A stretch of 64,000 bases of DNA from Macrocystis pyrifera (taxonomy: Eukaryota > Sar > Phaeophyceae > Laminariales > Laminariaceae). The notes beneath the pieces were generated by a model. The model saw only the letters and a program-made list of their open reading frames with translations. It was not told the DNA's origin and did not search any database. The position numbers and the translations under genes were made by a program. Every line of letters begins with the position of its first letter. Position 1 is the stretch's first letter. The stretch is taken from contig JASSKH010000002.1 in the NCBI GenBank assembly GCA_031763025.1, forward strand, positions 20,971,168 to 21,035,167, given 5' to 3'. Below are positions 56,633-64,000 of this stretch, piece after piece.

Positions 56633-56706
56633 CCCATCCTAAAGAAAACGTTCATCCTAAACTTCTATCCCACAATGAATGTTATAGGGAAAGATATTTG
56701 GTACCT
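56633..56706 (+). repeat. 74-bp direct repeat, copy 1
   Basis: CCCATCCTAAAGAAAACGTT...GATATTTGGTACCT. It matches 57,638-57,711 with two mismatches and no gaps. The copies are 1,005 bp apart. Confidence 0.9.
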
Positions 56707-56714
56707 GGTACCTT

Positions 56715-56966
56715 TTAGGCTCTAATTTCGATCGCATCGATGAGCAGCTGGCAGCGATAAGCAGTGGGCACCTCCCATAGTTCTTGAATGGGCGGGTTCT
56801 CTATTCCTCCATCACGATTATTAGCGGTAAATAACACGTGAGCCGACAGGCTCCTGTAGTCCGGATTCGTGATGGTGGAGCTCGAGCGCTCGTATTCTCG
56901 CACGACGATCGAAATGCGAACCAGAACGAAGTACCCAGAGAACCAAAAAAGATAAAAAGGTTTCAT
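56715..56966 (-). CDS. Hypothetical 83-residue protein or exon
   Basis: ATG at 56,966 (MKPFYLFWFSGYFVLVRISI) gives a hydrophobic N terminus that could be a signal or anchor. A polar, gene-like body follows (SSSTITNPDYRSLSAHVLFT, then NPPIQELWEVPTAYRCQLLI). It lies inside the segment bounded by the 74-bp direct repeats. Not recognised. The composition is better than for neighbouring short frames, but there is no second copy to test conservation. Confidence 0.35.
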   Translation of the reverse strand: MKPFYLFWFSGYFVLVRISIVVREYERSSSTITNPDYRSLSAHVLFTANNRDGGIENPPIQELWEVPTAYRCQLLIDAIEIRA

Positions 56967-57637
56967 CGCAGCCGGTTGGCGTTCTAGTTTTGATCTAAGT
57001 TTTTGTCACTCTGGGTCTCACCTCCGTTCCTCCACAACAGCTAGCTACGCGGCGACTTATGGCTGCTACTGCAGCTGCTGTTTCCTGCCTCACATACACC
57101 CTTGATGAGGCAGGAATGAATGGCCTCATCTCTTTCTTTCACAGGCCATCATTATTGTTGGTTGGTGCACTGCAAGCGCATTGACGTTATTCTCGCTCAT
57201 TTTTAATCATATTTCACCATGTTTCCCGCAGCCTCTCATATCATGCAATGAACGGGGGAGGAGGGACGGTTGGTGCCGCCGAACCCGCCGTCCAAGGCAC
57301 ACTCCAAGTTGCCCAACTGGAGTCAAACGAGGTTGAGAAGCTGCGGAGAAACAGATTACCTGCCTGTGCCTCTCTGGCCTGTGATTCATGATTGCTGGTG
57401 GAAACCCGCCCCACGATTTAATTGGAAAATCGCCACAGCCCAACAGCCAACCACCAAACACGTGAAACAGAGACATACACCTCTACCGATGCTGCTATGT
57501 AAACACACCACCAGCCCTGCAGAAGAAGCAACTCGCACAGTTTTAGTGGAAAGCAATGCTGAGCCACCAAATATAAGAGGCAAAACATTTCCTACGAAAA
57601 AATGTTTTGACGATTTTTCCTCGGAAATATTTGAAGT
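56967..57637. other. Spacer with opposing short frames
   Basis: A plus frame 57,270-57,647 (125 codons) and a minus frame 57,207-57,476 overlap. Neither was recognised. Confidence 0.25.
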
Positions 57638-57711
57638 CCCATCCTAAAGAAAACGTTCATCCTAAACTTCTATCTCACAATGAATGTTATAGGGAAAGAT
57701 ATTTGGTATCT
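57638..57711 (+). repeat. 74-bp direct repeat, copy 2
   Basis: Partner of 56,633-56,706. The sequence after copy 2 (57,712-57,830) has loose similarity to 51,500-51,600 (GGAGAACGGGGTTCCTCGCC against GAAGGAACGGGGTTCCTTGC). Confidence 0.9.
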
Positions 57712-58202
57712 CGCGGTAGACCGCTACGATCTGAGAATTTATGGTGAGAGTAGGGGGCACAGGGAGGCGTGCGTCTCGGAGAACGGGGTTCCTCGCCAGT
57801 TCTATCATTTGTCTATCGCTACGTATGATTTTATTGTTTTTACGGCATTGAGCTGTTGCAAAGGAGATCTGCAATAGTTTCATACGGGAGGGAGAGGTTT
57901 TTGCTTGTAAGGTACAGGTTTCCTCTTGAAATATTTTGGTTGATTTTTGAACATGGAGATGAGTTTTGTTCTGTTGTCTTGAATTGTCAGTGTTGTTTAG
58001 CTGAAAAAGCAGGGAGTGTGTTCGAATGTACCTGTTTAGAATTTCGACGGTTTCATGACTATTCGGGATATTGGCTTATTATAGGTTACTTGGTGGTTGC
58101 TTCTGTGGGTGTACGTGATACCCACATGGTCACTCATCATTCCGTCTTTACCCTGCCGAAAGAATATTATATACAAGGCTTTCCTTCGGAGTGGGTATTC
58201 TT

Positions 58203-58421
58203 CGTTTCTTGTACAAATACATTTAGTTTGGTTGGCTTTGGGCTATGACGCCAATTGCAGTTTTGGTTGGCTTTGGGCTTTGACGCCAATTGCAGTTATA
58301 TTGCAATTGGGGTAATAGCCCAAAGCCAACCAAACTAAATGTTATGACGCCAATTGCAGTTATATTGCAAATGGGGCAATACCCAAAGCCAACCAAACTA
58401 ACTGTATTTGTGTAAGAAACG
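58203..58421. mobile_element. MITE-like element with ~40-bp terminal inverted repeats
   Basis: 219 bp. The left end CGTTTCTTGTACAAATACA continues into GTTTGGTTGGCTTTGGG, and both are mirrored at the right end (58,382-58,421) with three or four mismatches. A third inner copy of the GGTTGGCTTTGGG arm and two copies of GACGCCAATTGCAGTTATAT make the interior palindromic. Too short for coding. No target duplication was identified. Confidence 0.65.
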
Positions 58422-58865
58422 GTGAAGGATGTAATAATCGCGTTTATTTGTGAATGTAATGTGAAACGTAAGATCGGGTGACGCAGGAGTAAGAATGGCA
58501 TTCGTCTAATAATAAGGATAACATATTTCATCAGTGCGGGGAGAGAGTGGAGTAGTGCATGGCATGTGGATGAGATACAAAACATACAGGCTGTTGTTTC
58601 CAGGAAGGTTAGGGACAGAGGGGAAAGCAGCAGTGCCGGCAACGACAACGGTTATGGAAATGTTGTATAGTTGCTGGGCGGCCGCGATTTCGATTTAGCC
58701 AGCATAGGAGTTTGGATGAGATATGATATGTAAATAGTCTTCCAGGCTGCTGTAGTAACGACGCGGGAGGCCCAGAATGTGGATATGTCCGCTGTTGAAC
58801 CCGTTGGGTATGTGTAGGGAGAAATAATCGTGATTTTGGGAAATGTGGGAACAATTTGTTGCCTC

Positions 58866-59028
58866 TCATTCGTCCTGGATGGAGACAATCTGCTTGGCGT
58901 ACTGCTTCGGAATTCCGCGAAGCCCTGGAGCAGGCGAAATGGAAGGGAGTCTTCTTGCGCTTGATGATGATGTCTCCGTCTTTGATGGTGGAGTCCGTCA
59001 GGCGGCAGTTGTAGCACTTGCCACCGAC
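58866..59028 (-). CDS. Candidate last exon with a C2HC zinc-binding motif
   Basis: After a pyrimidine-rich tract and an acceptor-like ACCAG (AG at 59,030-59,029), the minus strand reads VGGKCYNCRLTDSTIKDGDI, then KRKKTPFHFAC. This gives C-x2-C-x21-H-x2-C, compatible with the first half of a LIM- or PARP-like zinc finger. A change of one frame near 58,925 gives a natural end, GIPKQYAKQIVSIQDE followed by TGA at about 58,868. The unshifted frame runs into unlikely sequence to 58,609. The CxxC...IKDG motif is shared with the candidate exon at 62,343-62,502. Upstream exons were not found in the repeat array. The gene may be a fragment. Confidence 0.4.
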
Positions 59029-59159
59029 CTGGTCGAAGTAAACAGGGTGCGCGGGGCGGGAGTGGTGTGCAGGGAATGGCGGGGGAGGGGGGGGGGGTAG
59101 AGTTCATTATTTGTACTGCTCCACAGCGGCACAACAGCAGTCCGTAACCGCTTGCTATA

Positions 59160-60902
59160 CGACGGCAGCAGCAGCAGCAGAAGCAGCAAGTACATGCGTA
59201 AAACGCAGCAGGAAAATGGCCAAAATATTTTTTTAACGTACCAAAACGACCATTTGGGTGCAAAAACGACCAAGAAAAACAGTAATCCGAATACATAAGA
59301 ACAATCAGTGGATATTGAGCCAGCATTAGCAGTATCAGCCGCAGCAGCAGCAACAGCAGCCGCAACGGCTTCGAGCAGTGGTCGCGGCAGCATAAGCAAC
59401 ATTGGCAGCAGCAGAAGCAGCAATGGATCGCCGCAGCGTTGGCAGCAGTAGCGGCATAGCAAAGATATGATAAAAAAGAAGAAACAAAGTATGTACCCTG
59501 GTATGCCGCGACCGCAAAAACTACGGAATTTCATTGGCGAAACAAAAATATGTACACACGAATGACCAGCATGATGTACAATGCAGCAGCAGCACCACAG
59601 CTGCGTAGCAGCGATATAGAAAGAACGAAGCCCAAAACGAGAAAAAGCAGTACGTGCAGCAGCAAAATGACCAAAATATTTTTTCCAGGTACCCAAACGA
59701 CCAACTAGGTACAAAAACGATCAAGAAAAACAATAATCCGAGTACATGCGAACATTCAGTGAATATTGCGGCAGCATTATTAGCAGCAGCAGCAGCAACA
59801 GCAACAGCAGCAGGAGCAGCAGCAACGGATCGCCGCAACGTTGGCTGCAGCAGCAGCAGCATAGCAACGATATGAAAAGAAGGAAGAAAAAAACTATGTA
59901 CCCTGGTCTGCCGCAATCGCAAAACGTACGGTAATTATTGACGAGACAGAAATATGTACACACACACGAGTGTAAGGGCCACTCCTAACGAACAAAAAAA
60001 AATCACGATTCATGACGCCAATTTTTTTAGGTTTTCCCTAAAAAAAACAAAATCACGATTCGTGACATTTGTCGTGTCTCAAAATACGCCTGATCAAGGC
60101 ACTACGCAACCCACGTGCACCAACGGTATCCGATGGTCGCTGTCGGGGCATGGCAGACTCTGCTTCGTACGCCGCTTGTGGACAACGGGCGGCTACCCAA
60201 AGACACCGCTGGGCGCGGGCTAACGAGGAGGTTGTGGCCTCGAAATTTCCAGGAGGAGGAGCCACTGCTGGAAGACAAACGCGAAAATGACCTGGGGATG
60301 TCACAGGCCAGGCCGGGCTGACGGCCTGCGAGATGGAATCTCGCGAAACGAGCTTGGCCGATGGCCGGTGAAGTTGGAATCTCGCAGGCTGGGTCAGGCT
60401 TCGGCCCGCGATTCGAATATGTCACGGGCTGGGCCAGGTGCGGACGGCCCAGCCCGGCCTGGCCGTGCCCCACTCTCGAGAGTTTGCTCCACTCCCCCAA
60501 AAAACGTTGGGTTTGAAATATCAGAACTTTAACTATTTGAAAATATCACGAAACGAGACGTTTTTCGGCTTTTTTCGTTAGAACTGAAATGTCACGGATC
60601 GTGATCTTTTGGCATGCTTAAAAATCACGAATCGTGATTTTTTTTTCGGTTCGTTAGGAACGGCCCTAATACACACACAAATCACGTCCAGCATGATGTA
60701 CGGCAACAACGCAGCAACACCACAAAAAAAATCGTTGACGATACAGAAATTTGTACACACGCACAAGTGTAATAGGCACACAAATCATGTCCAGCATGAT
60801 GTGTGCGGGAACAACGCAGCAGCGCCACAAAACGATAAAACGACCAAGAAACACAATTATCCGAGTACATACGAACATTCAGTGAAATATTGCGGCACCA
60901 CT

Positions 60903-60961
<59 letters not shown>

Positions 60962-61990
60962 ACGGATCGCCACAGCGTTGGCAGCAGCAGCAGCATAGCA
61001 ACGATATGAATAGAAGGAAGAAAAAAAGTATGTACCCCGAGTCCGTCCGAAAATAATTTTTGGTACCTCACTATAGATAGACCCACCCCCGCATGCTGTA
61101 CGGCAACAACGCAGCAGCAGCAGCATAGCAACAACACGAAAATTTCCAAGCTAAAATACGAGAAAAAGTAGTTCGTACGCAAAATGCAGGAGCAAAACGG
61201 CCAAAATATTTCTTATTCGTATAAAATAAAACATTTGGGTACAAAAACGGCCAACAAAAACAATAATCCGCGTTGGCAGCAGCAACATAGCAACGATATG
61301 AAAATAAGGAAGAATAAAACTATGTACCCTGGTATGCCGCGATCGCAAAATCTACGGAAATTCAGTGACGATACAGAAATATGTACACACACAAGTGCAG
61401 CATGATGTACGGCAACAACGCAACAGCACCACAGCAGCAGCAAGCAGCAGCATAGCAACGATAGGAAAAAAAAAACAAGCCAAAAACGAGAAAAAGCAGT
61501 ACGTACGCAAAATGCAGGAGCAAAACGACACAAAAATATTTTTCACGTATCAAAAGAACCCTTTGGGTACAAAAACGACCAATAAAAACAATAATCCGAG
61601 TACATACGAATATTCAGTGGATATTGCGGCAGCATTAGCAGCAGAAGCAGCTACAGCATTAGCAGCAGCAGAAGCTGAATCGCCGCAGCGTTGGCAGCAG
61701 CAGCGTTGGCAGCAGCAGCAGCAGCAGCAGCAGCATAACGACGATATGAAAATATGGAAGAAAAAAAGCATGATGTACCCTATTAATAGTATGCCGCCAT
61801 CGCGAAACCTACGGAACTTTATTGACGATCCGAAAATATGTACGCTTCCAGCATGATGCACGGCAACAACGCAGCAGCACTACAGCAGCAGCAAGTGCAC
61901 AGCAGCAGCAAGTGCACAGGAGCAGCAGGTGCACAGCAGCAGCACTCATGGTGTGGCGCTGACAGAAGCAGCAGCAGCAGCAGCAGCCAA
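59160..61990 (+). repeat. Array of ~400-bp degenerate repeat units with CAG tracts
   Basis: Five or six units carry, in order, a CAG tract, GCATAGCAACGATATGAAAA, TATGTACCCTGGTATGCCGC, CAGAAATATGTACACAC, CAGCATGATGTACGGCAACA and GGTACAAAAACGACCAA. Unit anchors are near 59,496, 59,899, 61,027, 61,327 and 61,777. The longest pure tract is (CAG)n at 60,901-60,961. Every long frame here on either strand is repeat-driven. One unit is interrupted by the element at 59,976-60,666. Confidence 0.8.
59976..60666. mobile_element. Harbinger-like non-autonomous DNA element, 691 bp, TAA duplication
   Basis: The termini are GGGCCACTCCTAACGAAC at the left and the reverse complement GGGCCGTTCCTAACGAAC at the right (16 of 18 match), flanked on both sides by TAA (59,973-59,975 and 60,667-60,669). 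Subterminal copies of ATCACGATTC(G/A)TGA occur in both orientations near each end. A 3-bp TTA/TAA duplication and GG(G/C)CC ends are typical of PIF/Harbinger elements. A paralogous repeat unit at 60,750-60,800 shows the uninterrupted site with a single TAA. The GC-rich interior has internal inverted words but no transposase. Confidence 0.8.
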
Positions 61991-62342
61991 AAACGAGCAA
62001 AGGGGGTACGTAGGGTCCCCAAAACATGTACACACAGAAATCGTGTGCACCGAAAATGCACCACAGTAGCAGCAGCGCTCACATCGTTCGGTGCAGCGGT
62101 GACGGCGACAGCTGAATCCTCCGTTCCTTCGTTCACGTCCCGCAAACAGTTGTGCATGTGCGCGTTCGCGTGCACTGTGTAAGAGGAGCCGACGCAACGC
62201 ACGAAGGGGAAAGAACGAGCATGGATGAGTCCAAAAAATAATAAACGCTTTGAGGTAGGTTTGTATGCAAAAAGGCAATTGAAAACCCCAAAAAAACGTA
62301 CTGGCAACAGACAGCATTCAACAATAGACCCAAGACACTCAC

Positions 62343-62502
62343 CACTGTCAGCAGTCTCGAGGGAGTACGAGACAGTCCCATCCTTGATCGGGCGAGCACA
62401 TAACTCGCAGTTGGTTGCCCAATACAGGATGATCCCGCCACCATCGCACATGAGATCCTCGCAGGTGGCAAAGGCCACGTTTTTGCCACCAGGCGCGGAG
62501 TT
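62343..62502 (-). CDS. Candidate internal exon, cysteine-rich
   Basis: 160 nt on the minus strand between an acceptor (TTACTTACTTGCCCAAG, exon starts at 62,502) and a strong donor GTGAGT (62,342-62,337). It reads NSAPGGKNVAFATCEDLMCD, then CELCARPIKDGTVSYSLE. Cys pairs C-x4-C and C-x2-C suggest a zinc-binding module. The CxxC...IKDG part matches the candidate exon at 58,866-59,028 on the same strand, so both may belong to one gene family or to one gene split by the repeat array. Other frames across it are longer but less protein-like. No neighbouring exon could be fixed. Confidence 0.4.
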
Positions 62503-62973
62503 CTTGGGCAAGTAAGTAAGTGCTGGTCCGTGCACCGGTCGCAAACAACAGTCGGCACCAGGTCGGTCTTTGTCGTTGCCGCTCTCTTGCCAGAGGGCGA
62601 GGACCACGCGCCTCTCGACGAGGGGGAGGTGAGCTTAGGGGGCGTGGAGAAGGGAGAGGCGGGGGTTGCAGCACCAGCAGGTTCGCCACCGACAGCAGCA
62701 AGCAGCTTGGCCGCCTACAGCTGCATCTAGATGCCGTTCGTCGAAGACGAGACGCCTCTTCTAGGCGTTGTGCGAAGAGCTGTGTATTGGTTGCAGTTTG
62801 CGAAGAAAGAAGAAAGGTTGTTTGGCTGCTTGGCTGTTCGGCTGTTTCAAAGAAGAAGGGCTGTTTGCGAAGAGCTGTCTATCAGTCGGTCTGTCTGCCA
62901 AGAGCTAGCAAGTGACAACGACCTCAAAAATCGTAATTATAGTTGTATCTATATATTTTATACATTTTGAAAT

Positions 62974-63691
62974 ACGTCAGCTGTGAGTTCGACTGATTAA
63001 ATGGTTGATACTCAACTTTGCAAGCTGCGTAGTACGCCTCGTATATATTCCATTTTTACCGAATTTTACAAGTTTCCATCTTCTTGGCATCGTGTGCAGG
63101 GCGAGCTTTGGGATCCAGCTCTCGTGATCGTATTGCCTGGTAGAACGTCTGAGATGGAACAAGGAGCTGTAGGATCGAAATGCGCCACTCGCTAGCCTGC
63201 CTGCAGAAAACACGAACATCACCTCCTGTGCTGTTGGATCACCTTCTGCTATTCTACAGGTGTGTGCTTGCTGTGTTTTTCATGTATCAAGAGCAGAAGA
63301 GGCCAAGAACATGTACGATAGTGAGATTCACCAAAAACACGTACTTGTACGTCAAGACCTGCTGCAACATTTACAGGGAGTATTCAAAATTTCCAGCGTC
63401 GTGGTGTGTAAGTCACGTGTGAACTGCTGTAAACCAACTTTCGACTGTCTTGTGTACCCCGGCCCTCACGTGTCGATCTGCTGTTTCAGTGCGCGAAATA
63501 GTACTGGCCGAAATCAATTGGAAATCGAACCAGCTGTAAGTGTTATCGTCTCGTCGACTCTGGTGGCATCCAGGGGAGTCTCTGGCCAGTAGTCAATCGC
63601 GAGGGAAATAATGGAAAACGCGCGCGGTTCACGCAACTTGCAAAGTTGAGTATCGATCGATCTGCCGATCGGTTGAACTCACAGCTGACGT
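62974..63691. mobile_element. Element with ~55-bp terminal inverted repeats
   Basis: The left end ACGTCAGCTGTGAGTTC, then GATACTCAACTTTGCAAG (62,974-63,027), is mirrored at 63,635-63,691 with a different ~12-bp spacer. The 718-bp unit has short frames only: plus 63,001-63,195, 63,180-63,422 and 63,260-63,592. Two diverged internal words, TTTACAAGTTTCCATCTTCTTGG and CAAAATTTCCAGCGTCGTGG-like, repeat inside. No target duplication or superfamily could be assigned. Confidence 0.55.
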
Positions 63692-64000
63692 GTTTTCCTA
63701 GTTTTTTATAAAAAAAAAGTATTGTGATAAACCGAACGCGCGCATTCTATATGTGATTCCTTGTCAAAGATTTAGGCCAGGGGCTCCCCTGGATGCTGCC
63801 CGGGTCAACAGGACAATTTTAAATAATCAAAACCTGAATCATCTTCGTTTTTCGCCTGGGATTTATCAAAACAGATGGAACTAGTCATAAAGTACACTCC
63901 GGATGTGCCACCTGACGCGCATGATTTACCTGCTGCTGCTGTGTGCTGCTGGGCACCTACAGGATGAATAGGTTTGTCTGGTGGCAGTTGGTCGTTGATC
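63692..64000. other. No supported feature
   Basis: AT-rich sequence to the window end without a recognised repeat, frame or site. Confidence 0.4.

Noticed and set aside
62520..62915. Plus-strand 131-codon frame, and an acidic frame at 62,530-62,730
   Set aside because: It overlaps the better-supported minus-strand exon context; acceptor-like CTTGCCAG occurs, but no partner exon or domain was seen.

Overview
The window looks like a repeat-rich nuclear chromosome segment of a eukaryote, most likely a stramenopile alga and plausibly a brown alga. That placement is inferred from the mix of Ty3-type and non-LTR retroelements, tRNA-derived SINE-like sequence, abundant CAG/CTG repeats, intron-like GT/AG borders and a recurring TACTGCTGTA word. 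No family marker proves it. There are no operons, no rRNA, no CRISPR array and no clearly intact conserved housekeeping gene. Almost everything recognisable is mobile DNA, often nested or broken.

Layout. (1) 1-8,326, minus strand: a Ty3-type LTR retrotransposon cut by the left edge. From right to left it has a truncated 5' LTR, a leader, broken gag, protease, reverse transcriptase and RNase H, then a tail that looks more like a copia-type integrase. (2) 8.3-16.0 kb: dispersed and tandem repeats, including a first copy of a Mutator-like (MULE) element (12.64-14.8 kb). (3) 16-22 kb: mostly non-coding DNA with CAG runs, a 161-bp tandem pair and a broken Pro/Ser/Thr-rich gene (19.87-21.87 kb). 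(4) 22.5-26 kb: a GATC-dense satellite followed by other tandem arrays. (5) 27.2-27.95 kb: a palindromic pair of tRNA-derived SINE-like units. (6) 29.1-34.8 kb: another LTR plus leader of the Ty3 family, split by a 4.5-kb Mutator-like insertion with a 9-bp target duplication. (7) 36-44 kb: minisatellites, a 40-residue tandem-repeat frame, a solo Ty3-family LTR (41,196-41,756) and a few unrecognised small frames. (8) 44,900-52,398: a complete 7.5-kb LTR element with 475-bp LTRs that differ at about 10 positions, a primer-binding-like site and a purine tract, but no pol gene. This is a large non-autonomous element. (9) 54.7-56.1 kb: a 5'-truncated non-LTR retrotransposon. (10) 58.2-63.7 kb: three terminal-inverted-repeat elements, one a Harbinger-like insertion with a TAA duplication and a visible empty-site paralogue. 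They lie in and around a ~400-bp repeat array that is bordered by two cysteine-rich candidate exons sharing a CxxC...IKDG motif.

How the parts relate. The repeats give an insertion chronology. The Ty3-family LTR at 29.1-34.2 kb is older than the Mutator-like element inside it. The repeat array at 59-62 kb is older than its Harbinger-like insertion. The 475-bp LTR pair is the youngest datable event, at about 98% identity. The autonomous partner of the pol-less LTR element is not visible here. Identities rest on reading translations and repeats by eye; no database search was possible.
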